64,000 bases of DNA from Hevea brasiliensis (Eukaryota > Streptophyta > Magnoliopsida > Malpighiales > Euphorbiaceae), in NCBI RefSeq assembly GCF_030052815.1, contig NC_079507.1, positions 63,210,619 through 63,274,618 on the forward strand. Reading direction: 5' to 3'. This document shows, one piece after another, positions 23,965 through 41,305 of the stretch. Position 1 is the stretch's first letter; every line of letters begins with the position of its first letter. A program made the translations under genes and the position numbers. The notes under the pieces were generated by a model, which worked only from the letters and a program-made list of their open reading frames with translations, had not been told where the DNA came from and searched no databases.

Positions 23965-24499
23965 TAGGGTGGGTATTCGGTTCGAATCGAATCGAATCAA
24001 ATTAAATTATAAAAATTAAATTTTAAATATTAAAAATCAAATCAAATCGAAATTGGTGAAAAATGAATTGAACCGAACCGTTCTATTTCGATTCAATTTA
24101 AACCGATAGATTTTTATTTTTTAATTGATTTTTTAATTTATACTTAATTTTCAAATTATTTGATCGAATTTTAATTTGAACCTAATAACCATTAATCAAT
24201 GAAATTAAAAAATTAATATATATATATAATTAAATATAATTCATAAATTTTTCATAAAAATAAATCAATTCAAAAATCAATTCGGTTTGATTTAGTTTGA
24301 TTTGAATATATAAATTACTATTCAGTTCGGCTCAGTTTAACTGATTTTTTCTCTTCAAAACCAAACCGAATAGAAATAACTTAATTTTTTATAATATAAA
24401 ACTAAACCGAACCGATTGAATTTTAAAACTGAACAGATTGAATTGAATTGACTCGATTCGATTTGATTTTTCAGTTTGAACCGAATTCTGCTAACCCTA
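23965..24499. mobile_element. MITE with CGGTTCGAA-type terminal inverted repeats
   Basis: The left end TAGGGTGGGTATTCGGTTCG is mirrored by the right end, which read inward on the other strand is TTAGGGTTAGCAGAATTCGG. The interior is rich in AACCGAACCG and TCGATTTGA words. At about 535 bp with no open frame, it fits a MITE or other non-autonomous repeat. Confidence 0.65.
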
Positions 24500-26212
24500 A
24501 TTTTCAAATATAATTTTAATTTTTTTATTGAAATTCATAATTTAAATGTAATCGCTTCATCAAGTGGAATTGTTAATTTTTTGATGAAATTACAGTACAT
24601 CACTTATTTGAATAAAACCCATAAAATTATTAATTATAATTTTGATCAAGCCAATTCTTTTATAATTAATAAAGATTGCTTTCTTGTTAATTTTGATAGT
24701 CAGATCTATTTGTATTTTTGTTGAGATTATTATTAAAAAAAATAATTTTAAAATATATATAAAAATTAATTTAAAATTATATTTAATAAATTTTAATTAT
24801 TAAAATAATAAAATTGCTTATTTCATACTTTTTTTCTATTTTAATTTTAGTAAACACAAATTTTTATTACATTTTAATAAATTAATTAAAAGTATCAAAA
24901 TCTTAAATATAGTAAAAGTATATATAATATTTTAAGTAATTTTTTAAAAAAGGTTAGCATTAGCGATATAAAAACTCTGTTATATTAAAAAATCATTTAA
25001 TTAAAAAAATAAATTTATGAATTAATATATTTTATAAAATTCAAAATTTAAATTGTGGTTTGTACCTCATTTCATTATATAAAAATAAAGAAAAAAGAAA
25101 TAATTTTAATGGGATTCAACGGTCCATAAGCACGCGTGCATGGCAGGAACCGACCAAGAGAGGAGTCAACACTGCTCTCCAACAAGAAATCACACGCGTC
25201 GTCTTAATTAAACCTAATATTTTTATCCACACGTTTTATTTACTTAATAATAATAATAATAATAATTTTTTTATAAAATAATAATAATAATAATAAACTA
25301 AAAGCCAAATTATTTTTCCCAAATAACTTCACAACAAATCATTGGCACGTAGAAACTTAGCTTATGTTTCTTCGCTATCGTCCATTTCGTTTCTTTTTCA
25401 ACCAAAAGGAAATGAAAAATAATGAAAATAAAAAAAAAAATACATCTTTTTTTTTATAAATAAAAGTTAATATATTAATACATAAATATATTTTTATTTA
25501 AATTTATTTATTTATTATTAAAGCAAGAATATTAAAATAAAAAATTATAAAATATATTAATAAATATTAAGTGTAGTAATAAAATCTTTATGAATATAAA
25601 AAATTTTTCAATTTAATTAAATTTATTTTAAATTTTATTAATTTTATTTAATTTATATAAAATAAATTAAAAGACTTTTTTCTTACTTTGAATCTTATAA
25701 TTTATTATATATAGTAATATATTATTATTTTTTATTAAAAATAATATATTTATAAATTTAAATATCAAATTTTTTAAAAAATATAAATATATTATTAAAA
25801 TAATATTTAAAATTTATATTTTTAATTATATTTTATTTTTAATAAATAAATTTATGTTATATATTAATAAATAAAATAAAATAAATAAATAAACTCCCGC
25901 ATAAAAACTCGTCACGTCCCACTCCTCGTTGGAGAAATCTTTATTCCGATCCTAATTTTAAAGAAAATAAATTTATATTTGATTATTGAAAAGATATTAT
26001 TAAGAAAGAAGTTATAAATTTTCAAAGAAAGAGATTTTTAAAAATTACTATAATAAATAAAAAATACAAAATACGGTAAAATAAAAAAGGTACATATAAC
26101 AGTACTGAGAAGTTTCCTTTACCTAACAGCTAGTTTTACAAAAACATACTTGTTATGAATATAATATAAAAATAGTGGATATTTCGAGAAGAGGGCAAGT
26201 CAATTTTCCCCT
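24500..26212. other. AT-rich intergenic DNA upstream of the MAP kinase
   Basis: No gene was found. Short TAA/AAT microsatellites lie near 25243-25266 and 25279-25296. A less AT-rich island occurs at 25110-25210. Confidence 0.45.
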
Positions 26213-26220
26213 TATATAAG
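26213..26220 (+). promoter_or_regulatory. Probable TATA box of the MAP kinase gene
   Basis: TATATAAG sits in the sequence CCCCTTATATAAGC, just upstream of a CT-rich, leader-like stretch at 26230-26420. It is about 490 bp before the start codon, which implies a long 5' UTR. Confidence 0.55.
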
Positions 26221-26418
26221 CAACTACCCTCACCTTCTCAATATTCTTTTTTATTCTCTCTTCTCAGATCCAGTTTTGGATTTTTATTTCTCCTGCTCTT
26301 AGATCTCCAAAGTTTTCACCGACATCTACGGAGTTCGAGTTTTAGTTCGTTTTCTCTCAAAGTTTGAATCTTTTATACTTTTCTTGTCTTTCTCTTTTTG
26401 TTCTTCAAGTAAATTTTG

Positions 26419-26475
26419 ATGCTGCTAGTGGTGGTGGTGGTAAGGGAGGATTTTGCAAGAGACTGGAAGATTTGA
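26419..26475 (+). promoter_or_regulatory. Upstream open reading frame 1 in the MAP kinase leader
   Basis: An 18-codon open frame (MLLVVVVVREDFARDWKI, then TGA) lies in the predicted 5' UTR upstream of the main ATG at 26710. Upstream frames often reduce main-frame translation in plants; no function is shown here. Confidence 0.4.
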
Positions 26476-26487
26476 AGTGGGTTTTTC

Positions 26488-26559
26488 ATGGTTGATGAGC
26501 AGAAGCGGAGTTTGAAGAGTAGAGTAAGAAGGAAAAGCACTGTGCGGCCGTCAATCTAA
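26488..26559 (+). promoter_or_regulatory. Upstream open reading frame 2 in the MAP kinase leader
   Basis: A 23-codon, very basic open frame (starts MVDEQKRSLK, ends TVRPSI) lies between the first upstream frame and the main start at 26710. Confidence 0.4.
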
Positions 26560-26709
26560 CTAGGTTTTTTTGCTGTGTGTGACTGCGGCTAATTTTCTCC
26601 TAGAAGAAGAAGAAGAAGAAGAAAAGAAAGGGGGCAGTAATTGTTTTTTAACAAGAGCAAGAAAGGGTATTTTGCGGTGTCTCTGATTTTGGTGGGTTTT
26701 GGAAAAAAG

Positions 26710-33405
<6,696 letters not shown>

Positions 33406-33719
33406 GTGTACCGGCCTGCGAAGAATCTAATCGAGAATGTTGGGAAATTGGAGATCTATGGGTCTCTTCCTTGAGAGAGGGTCTGTCTTTACAGTCCTAG
33501 TCCAGTCCCTGCAGTATCTATTTAAGTCCTCGTGTAATTAGAATCAGACGGCATTGATTTTATTAATGAAAATAAATTCCCTTTGTATTAGAAGAAAACA
33601 AGTGCTAAATCCAAATAAAAAATTTTTCCTAAACTAAGAAAAAAAATATTTCTAAAACTAGGATCATATTGACCTAAAATATATGAAACATAAATCATAC
33701 TGATGCTTTTTGGTTTTAT

Positions 33720-36700
33720 TCAAGATGTCAGAACAATGTCAAAGTGGCTAACGCTCCACTCTGCCACTTCATCTTCGCTAATATATATTTCAGTTCCTAA
33801 GTCAATTGATGGCCAATGCCTAGTAGCAGGCTTGGTGCCGGGATCCTGCATCAAACCAATACGACCTGCTAGTTATTTTTTATTTATTTATTTTTAATAT
33901 CTTTTGAAGTATGTTAAAAAAATTTTTTTTAAATATATATTTAAAAAGATCGTTATTGTTTACCTGATAAAAATAAAGGTTCTGAGATAATCTCCCAACA
34001 TCAAGATGCCAAGTTCTTGGATCTCCTATCCAACCCTCACCCTTCTTTGTAGGGTAGCCATATTCACCCCAGACAGGATGAGGAAGGATTTGCAGTATCT
34101 CTTGTGGTTGAGGATTGCTATATGCATCACATAAATTATGTGGCTCCTCCAGGTACTTGGCATTTCCTGGTGCACACCACAGGTGGTATGCATCATAGGG
34201 GAAATTGTCCTTGTCTGTCCGGTGGATTCTGGTTCCATTACGGAAGGTGTGGTAAGGGGGGCACAGTTTCAGATCGTCAGGTTTGCACCATGGTTCTGTT
34301 TCAGGGTTTATAATCATTTCACTGTATCGAGTAACGTCTGTGCTCACATCCCCATCGCAAGGTTTTCCATTGTTTTTCCAGCAGCTTCCTATGTCCATTA
34401 GGTAAAATTGGCTGTTTTTACCTCCTCCTTGCTTTACATTTAACCTGAACACTACCTTGAAATTGGGCGACTTGGGAACCTATTCAGTGATGGAAAAAAT
34501 CATACCTCATAGACAATTTCAATGCCATTAATGAGCTTTAATCATCATAATAACAAATATACAATCAATTAAGAAAATGGAGAGAACTAATGGCTTACTG
34601 TTGTTAACATCCCCCTTGTCGGATAATGGTACCCGCCGGATAATCCTTTGGTGGCGTCGGACCTCAGGTAGAGCATCAACCATGGATACTTTGGAGAAGT
34701 CTTCAACTTGTGGTGAAAAACCCAGCTACCTTTCCCTAAATGTTTTTTGACCCAAGTGACTTTGAAATAAGAAGTGCCATTGGCAAGTGCTGCATTTCTA
34801 ACATCAGAATCCAAATCCCAAGTCCCATAAAAGCTTCCTTTTAAGGTCTTGCGATTCAGCAGTAGGCTGGTGTAGTTATGGAATATATAGGGCATGTTCA
34901 TGCATCCTTTACCAAAGCATGGAAACCGTGGTTCTGGTGGGAAAGGTTTGGACTTGTGGCCATTTTCGGGGCATTTGGCTGCTGTAGTGTCCATATTGCC
35001 ACTCTTGAGCATGATCATCCAAAATTGCCAAGGCTTTGTATTGTTTTGCATTACTTGACATTTATGACCCAGATATAACTCCTTTGCAGCTGCATAAGTG
35101 TCTGGTTTTTTAGTTGTTATTCCTCCGTATGTACCACTCAATACGCCAAGCCTGTTATCTTGCTCATCCACCTTGTGTATTAACCTCACTTCAGCAACCA
35201 ACCAAAATAAATTAGCAAGGCTTACGGATATTGAAATTAAATTAATTAAAATACCCTTAAAACTTGACAATGCTTAATCCAAATAACTTGTAAGTATATG
35301 GGATCTTAAGTTTAAGTCCATACTCTCCCATTCATAAAAAAAGAAGCTGAGATGGATTCACAATCATAAGAGCCAAAAATTTTATAAAAATATTATATAT
35401 TATAAGAGATAAGTATTTATTATAAGACTATAGTATTAAGCTGATTATATATATATATGCATTAAATAATTTATAATTATTTATTTATATATAAAAATGT
35501 TAAATATAATAATTAAATTAATAGTTATTTTAATATTAATTTAATTAATTTTATAAATAAAAAATATTTATTTAGAGATTGTATTTTATGAAAGGTTTTA
35601 TGTTATAATTAATTTAATTATTAACTTTAATACAATAAAATAAGTTATGTATTATTATTTGTAAAATTAAAAATTATTATATGCATAGGTTTTTATAAAA
35701 ACTTTCGTATAGATTTAGGAATATATTATTATAATTGTAATTAAAATAAAATGAAAAATGTTAATAATAAAAATAATATTATATGTAAACTGACTCATGA
35801 TATTAGAATCATTTAAAATTTATCCTTTTATTTTAATTAAAATAAGTTTGATTTGTTTATATTTTAATTTTTCAATAATTTAAAACTAATAAAATTTTTA
35901 TGCATTTGAGGTTATATTAAGTTAATATAAAAAATTATTCTATATAAAACAAAAAATTACTATATTAATTTGTTTTATAAGAATTTTTTTTTATAAAATT
36001 AAGAATATATTATTGTAAATGTAATATCAAAGAAAGTGAAAATTAATCAATTAAACCAGAAATTAGTAAAATGCCTGTGAATAGAATAAAGCGAGATTTA
36101 TTAATTTTATAGTTAAAATTTTAATTCTATAATTTTAAATTTTTCCATAAATATATAAATTTAATTATGTGTTCTTTTATTAATTCATACATTCTTTTAT
36201 ATAAATTTTTATAAATACAAGAGAAATAAAAAAAAACTAAATATAAAATATATCATCCACACTATTCAAAAGTTTATCAAAAATGTTATAGGTAAATAAT
36301 ACTCATACGTCATTGAATACATTATTTATATGATATAAATTTATTCAATCTATATTCAAAATTTTAATCAAACATAATTAAATCTAAAATATAAATTGGA
36401 AAATTCAATCATTTTTAATTTTTTTTTCTCTAATCTCAAATCTCTATCTTCATTTTCTCTTAGCCTTCATCTTTAATTTGAATTTTATTTTACTTATCTT
36501 TGATTACTTCAACATCTAAAGCAGTAATTCTATTTTGTTTATGTACGTTCATAAGTTCGCATATATGACATGCATGGATCAAATTTTGCAGAGATAAAAT
36601 CAAGTAGAGAGTTGGATATGCCTGGTGATTTTGAATGATCAACATCAAAGCAATCAGCCAATCTTGGACTTCCCATATTGGGAGCTTCTTCGCCAACTTC

Positions 36701-36865
36701 GTTGCACTGATTCCAAGCTTCAATGGCTATCCTAAGACCATCTCTTCTCATCCCTGGATCTCCAATGGCTGACTTATAATGTTTGTAGGCCATAATGTAA
36801 TCAATTTGAACAAGAAAGAAAAAACCAAAAAGAACAAGGCAAGAAGAAAACCTTGTCATCTTCAT
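33720..36865 (-). CDS. Secreted plant protein of unknown function, DUF7705-type, copy A
   Basis: Exons: 36865-36622, 35188-34599, 34479-33964, 33845-33720 (1476 nt, 491 residues, all in frame). A hydrophobic signal peptide (about residues 5-26) precedes SAIGDPGMRRDGLR and EAWNQCNEVGEEAP. Other strong motifs are PWQFWMIMLKSGN, FPCFGKGCMNMPYIFHNYTS, GSCWKNNGKPCDGDV and GEGWIGDPRTWHLDVGRLS. The many cysteines and NxS/T sites fit an extracellular glycoprotein. I recall this family as plant DUF7705 with no known function; the number is from memory. The exon 1 donor is GC rather than GT (CCAG/GCATAT, intron from 36621), while copy B has GT at the same place. Its 3' end faces the MAP kinase 3' end, 315 bp away. 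Confidence 0.8.
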
Positions 36866-36899
36866 TGCTTATTATTAATATCAGTTACTGAAAGCTTGA

Positions 36900-36930
36900 G
36901 AAATGGCAATATATATATATATATATATTG
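36900..36930 (-). promoter_or_regulatory. TATA-rich core promoter of copy A
   Basis: An AT repeat (about 36909-36928) lies about 45-65 bp upstream of the start codon at 36865. Copies B and C have similar ATATAT runs at the same relative place. Confidence 0.45.
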
Positions 36931-37560
36931 AGCCTACCTAGCATAACTGTCGTGTAATTAGTAAGCGTTAAGATAACGTTGAAATTTAACGTCTATAAAA
37001 TAACACATTTGTGGAAATTTATTTAATTAAATCTTTCTTAATATGGCTCTAATTACCATCTTACACGTTTTGCAAATCACTCAAAGTTTATAACATAATT
37101 TCTAAATACACAAATTAAGATAAATAAAGAATAAATCTTTAAATTTAATTATCACCCAAAAAATTGATTGAGATACATATAAAATACATTAAAAATATTA
37201 ATTATTAATTAAATATACACCAAAAAAGGAATTAATTAAAAAGGAATTAGTTTGAATTCATTACCACTTCATTTGAAAAAAAATTATTTCATTTATATTT
37301 CTTTTAAAATAAATTTTTAAATTAAAAGAATTAAAATTTTTAATTTATTAATTTTTAAATATAAAAATAAAAAAGAAGAATTAATTTAATTAAATTCTTG
37401 TAAAATTTAGCTTCCAACATGGAAAGAATGAGGGAAAGTAAAAATTAATTTTTTTTTTGTTTATGCAAATTATTATAATTATTAATATGGTTAGTTGAAT
37501 ATATTAATGCCCTCAATATGCAATTTGTAAAAAATTCTTGTTCTCTTAACAGGATTAATC
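36931..37560. other. AT-rich spacer between copy A and the viral fossil
   Basis: No gene or repeat structure is recognised in this stretch. Confidence 0.4.
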
Positions 37561-37565
37561 GGGTG

Positions 37566-38490
37566 AAAAAACTGTTTTCACTCTTGGATCAGATGATGAT
37601 TTTGATTAAACAGCTTCCTCGGAAGAGTCAAACTCAGACTTTGATTCTGAAACCCATTATCCTTTATACCTAACCCAAAATATTCAAAATATCCATCTCA
37701 CTCATAGCACACATAATATTCCTATCCCTTTGGTCACTATTCATATTCTACACAGCAAGTACTCTAGGCCCATTTCAGTCATTGGGTTTTTAGATGCTAG
37801 TACTCGTAAGAGTATGATGAATCCTGCTATTTTTCCACCAGAAAGTTAAGTCCCACATATAGAATATTTCAAAGCTGCCGATGGGAAGGTTTTTAAAACC
37901 AATTTGATTACGAAACAACCCATTAGTATTCAGTTTTTCCCTAATTACATCTTGTGGATAAAAATTATTGGATCAGATCTTCCTGACAAGGATGTTCTTA
38001 TTGGCTTTGATATCTATCAACAGGCTAAGCATCTCAAGATTCTTCCAACTGTATTAAAATATAAAAGACAATTCCAGGCTTTCACTACCATCCCGAAGCT
38101 TTTCTCATTAACAGAAGCTTCACCTGAATTCCCAGATTAAAAAGACCTTCTACTGAGGTCTTGCGCAGACTCTCATGCAGAATTCAAACATCCTCACCCT
38201 TTGTGGAAGAATACGGATTTCTTCATCCATCTTCCTTTCAAGCTTAACGAAGATATCAATCCTACAAAAGCTTCTCATCCTGGAATGAACCCTACTGATT
38301 TAATCCTAGCCAAAGAAGAATGTAAGCAGCTCCTTCAACAAGGACTCATTGAACCTACCAACTCTCCATGGGCCTGCCAGGCTTTTTACGTCGAAAAAAG
38401 ATTTGAAAGACTAAGAGGAAAAAAGAGGTTGGTGATTGATTATAAACCTCTTAACCATTTTCTACAAGATAATAAAAAGTGGCAATTATA
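37566..38490 (+). pseudogene. Endogenous pararetrovirus fragment: protease and start of reverse transcriptase
   Basis: One continuous plus frame, interrupted by in-frame stops near 37604, 37848 and 38138, encodes a Caulimoviridae-type aspartic protease region followed by the start of the reverse transcriptase (KKRLVIDYKPLNHF near the end). The protease active-site triad is altered: the residue after Asp-Ala is Ser where the family has Gly. The catalytic RT box is absent because the fragment stops at about 38490. The style recalls plant endogenous petuvirus- or florendovirus-like sequences. It is a non-functional genomic fossil. Confidence 0.85.
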
Positions 38491-39002
38491 GAAGAGGTCA
38501 CTTGCTCTGCTCCAGTCAACTGTACTTGTACTTTTAGGGCTGTGCATAAGTGAGGATCTCGAAGCGAGAGGTTATAATTTGGAAAAAATGTAAGAACTAC
38601 ACTTCCTGCATGTAGTGCAGTTAAACATGTCCCGATCACAACATGCTCATACTGAAGGAAATGAGTAACAGGAAGTCCTCGTCTGCCGTGTAGAGTGAGA
38701 ATGAGTCTTACTGCTCCAAAGTGAAGATGCTAATAGCCCTCATTTCTCCATCTAGGAATCAGTGGAGAAGGGATCTCTAAGGTGACATATTGTTCAGAGG
38801 TAGTGCTTTGGAGATTGCACTGGTCCATCTTAGAGACATGGACATATTCTTTTGGCAGAGATCTTTCTCTCATTCCCCGGGTGAGGGATCCAGATCTTAT
38901 GTATGTGTTGTGAGGGCCAAGAAGGGGTAGGAGAGATTCACTGACCTGGGCATCCTTAGGTAGTGTAGAAATTTCAATAAGGTTATCTATACAGGAAGAC
39001 AA
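38451..39002 (-). pseudogene. Endogenous pararetrovirus fragment: movement protein
   Basis: On the minus strand, one frame with a stop at about 38728-38730 encodes a caulimovirid-type movement protein segment, including HFGAVRLILTLHG, LTALHAGSVVLTF and KVQVQLTGAEQV. It points opposite to the adjoining protease-RT piece, and the two meet near 38470-38490, so the fossil has been inverted or assembled from two insertions. No intact viral gene is present. Confidence 0.75.
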
Positions 39003-39064
39003 AGTTCTTCATAGAGGAGAAGAGAAAGAGATGGAAAAAGAAAATAAAATTTTAAAAAATTGTC

Positions 39065-39177
39065 ACACTTTACCTGGTTTGTTTTACATATCCATTGGAA
39101 GGGTTTCCATTGCTTTTCTAGCATCCTTCCATGCCCATCAGGTATAATTGGCAAAGTTTACCTCCTAGTTGCTTTAC
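39065..39177 (-). pseudogene. DUF7705-type fragment D, distal part of exon 3 start
   Basis: This piece matches the exon 3 region encoding GGGKNSQFYLMDMGGCWKNN in the other copies, with several substitutions and a stop. It is the continuation of the piece at 40466-40590, separated from it by an inserted retro-element. Confidence 0.75.
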
Positions 39178-39346
39178 CATTTTTTTTAAATACAATAATT
39201 GTGTACTTGCTCCTTTCCTCATAGCTCTGTCTTACAACATAACAAATTCCAGCAGGATTCATCACCGCTCTGCAGCTTCTATCTTCTTAAATAAATATAT
39301 AGTGGGGCCATTTACAGATTAAATTACTCCTTGAAGCACTTTCGAG

Positions 39347-39597
39347 GGAAGGGCAGGTCAAGATTCTACGGTTGGGCTCTGGATGCAGCAAAACAATATT
39401 TTCTGAGGCTTTCAAGGATCTCCTCCAGGCTTAATATGAGGATCAACCTTTCCAGGTGACTCGGGTTTTCCACCCGCCTTCTCATCCTTAGCCTTGTTAA
39501 AAATCACAGTAAATCCTTCAAGCTGAAGCAGGATCATTGACATCCCATTCGCCAGATTTTGGCAATGGCCGTCCCTGTATCGGTATCCTCGCCATAA
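39347..39597 (-). pseudogene. NOI/RIN4-like retropseudogene fragment
   Basis: The minus strand encodes GRPLPKSGEWDVNDPASA, then after a 1-bp insertion EGFTVIFNKAKDEKAGGKPE and SPGKVDPHIKPGGDP, a stop, and KPQKILFCCIQSPTVES, in the order of small NOI proteins of the RIN4/NOI family. The C-terminal CC, normally an acylation site for membrane attachment, is still visible. The frameshift and the stop make it non-functional. No intron interrupts it. Confidence 0.8.
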
Positions 39598-39949
39598 GCA
39601 TAAGCAATTCCTAACACAACTGAGGAACCATTGGAACTGTCTCATAAACTTGGATGGCACAGTTGTGCATCCAATGCTACTACGCAGCATCTCCAAGGAG
39701 ATCATCAAATTACATTTTATGATTGACAACAAATAAAAATTCAGATATCAATGGACGGATCGTTGCTCGATATATTAAATAGGCTTACTGATTTTCCCTC
39801 AGAAGATAAAAAATTTACCATTTATAATTTCTTAAATATGATGCTTTATTCATTCATAGACTTCAATTTCTCAATTGTGCTCTCAAAAATAAATTTCATT
39901 TCACTTTCTTACTAAGTAATCACGGAGTTTTCTTCCATTATACAAAGCA

Positions 39950-40440
39950 AAGAAGAACACAGCTAATATAAGCTATGCACCAGCAGACGAAACCCAAAAA
40001 ACAGAACAAAGAACACAGAAAAAGAACAGAACAAAACCATCAACACAAAGAAACCGCGAAACAAAAGGTGCAACAACGAACAAATCAACTCGAAGGTGAT
40101 CAGAAGAAAACGAGAGGATAGTAAAAAGAAACAGCAACAAAATCTTCTCCAAGGTTCAGTCCCTTCTTAGGCAAGCATCGGCGACAGATTTTGCGTCCCG
40201 AAAGGTATGACTAACGAAAACAGGGGCAGTGCTGTCATACATTGCAAGCTGCCAAGGTGCGGAATCTGGATTGCAAGACCCAGGAAGTTGCAATCTTAGA
40301 ATCTGATTCTACGAAAATAGAGGGAGCAGAGCTGCAAAGTTCGGGCATGGACACAACTCGAAAGCTTTCTTAATGGCCATTAGTTCAGCAGCATTCGAAT
40401 CTTAAAAATAATAATGATAATAAAAACTTCGAAAAGAAAA
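39950..40440 (-). pseudogene. LINE-type RNase H domain fragment
   Basis: The minus strand encodes DSNAAELMAIKKAFELC, later ESDSKIATSWVLQS across a frame change, and HTFRDAKSVADACLRRD, matching the RNase H-like domain at the 3' end of plant L1-type LINEs (also found as RVT_3). Stops and frame changes are present. Confidence 0.7.
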
Positions 40441-40465
40441 GAGAACTTCTCCCTCATTGCTTTAC

Positions 40466-40600
40466 TTCTTGTCTATACCTCACTTTGAAATTAGGTGACT
40501 CTGGAACCCTTGGGATATGAATACAAATTTTTCCAAGAACAATTTTTTTTTTGTGAAAGGAATAATCAATAGGCCATTTACCTACCTACTGTAAGAATTG
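40466..40600 (-). pseudogene. DUF7705-type fragment D, proximal exon 3 start and intron
   Basis: It resembles copy C at 47175-47290, including the PNFKVRF-like exon start (as ACCTCACTTTGAAATTAG on plus) and part of the preceding intron (GGAATAATCAAT). It is one half of the fourth, broken family member. Confidence 0.7.
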
Positions 40601-40682
40601 ATATTGTTTTGAGGCTCAGAAGGGAGAATTTTGTGTCTAGGTTATCTTATAAGCTGTTTCACTTAATGTCATTGAAAGCATA

Positions 40683-41150
40683 TTACAGCAGATAGTCTCT
40701 CCTTCCCCACTGTTTCTTCAGGAACAATGCAATGGCACGAGAAGTCGAAAGAGTTACTTTGCAAGCAAAACAACATATGACAGAAAAACCAGCACCCTTC
40801 ATGGATATTGCATGAATACCAACCCCTACTATCAACCAAAAGCTAAGGTAGAAAAATTAAATGAGAGAAATGGTATCGATGCAAAACTGCTGCAGGCACA
40901 ATCACGATTTGGTGCAGCCGCCGTAGCTGTAGGTGCTCATTGGAATGTGGGAACTGTTCAATGTGGTTTGTCGCAGGCATACTGGCCTGCATAGAATCTA
41001 ATCAAGAATGTTGGGAAATTGGAGATCTATGGGTCTCTTGCTTGAAAGAGGTCTTTACAGTCATAGTCTAGTCCTTGCAGTATCCATTCAAGTCCTCTTG
41101 TAATTAGAATCTTACGAAATAGATTTCATTAATGAAAATAAATTATCTTA
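40683..41150 (+). pseudogene. Duplicated 3' end of the MAP kinase (last exon plus 3' UTR)
   Basis: It matches 33085-33580 of the MPK20-like gene: CACTGTTTCTTCAGGAACAA, the YYQPKAKVEKLNER segment, LLQAQSRFGAAAVAV and NVGTVQCGLS all recur, followed by the same 3' UTR. It has lost the internal stretch after QEKS, contains frame changes, and has no kinase domain. It was copied together with the DUF7705-type gene that follows it. Confidence 0.92.
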
Positions 41151-41305
41151 TCATTAGAAGAAAATGGAGCTTAATCCAATAAAAACAAATGTATTCTAAA
41201 CTCAGAGCTAAAATATATCTAAAACTACAATCATATTGACCTAAAATATATCTAAAACAAGAATCGTATTTGACCTAAACATGAACTGTAATTATTGTTT
41301 CTTTT

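Larger units (their letters stand above)
39178..40456 (-). mobile_element. Chimeric retroposed insertion (LINE 3' part plus NOI/RIN4-like mRNA piece)
   Basis: The 9-mer TTGCTTTAC occurs on both sides (39169-39177 and 40457-40465). The family sequence across the site is continuous once the insert is removed, so this is a target-site duplication. Reading on the minus strand, the insert begins with LINE-type RNase H sequence, then about 350 bp of unknown origin, then a NOI/RIN4-like coding piece, and ends in a short A-rich run (about 39180-39189). That layout fits LINE-driven retroposition of a composite transcript or template switching. Confidence 0.7.

Noticed and set aside
23970..24480. GGTTCGAATC-like words suggesting a tRNA T-arm
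   Set aside because: They occur as repeats in the MITE with no cloverleaf around them.
25240..25300. Short TAA/ATA array considered as a structured element
   Set aside because: A simple microsatellite with no flanking structure.
34026..35078. Plus- and minus-strand frames within copy A exons
   Set aside because: Shadow frames of the DUF7705-type exons.
33720..36865. Classifying the tandem family as Neprosin (DUF239) peptidases
   Set aside because: The secreted layout is similar, but the motifs (SAIGDPGMRRD, PWQFWMIMLKSGN, WIGDPRTWHLDVGR) are not those of Neprosin.
37566..39002. Possibility that the viral pieces form an active endogenous virus
   Set aside because: Fragmentary, on opposite strands, with stops, an altered protease site and no RT catalytic box; a fossil only.
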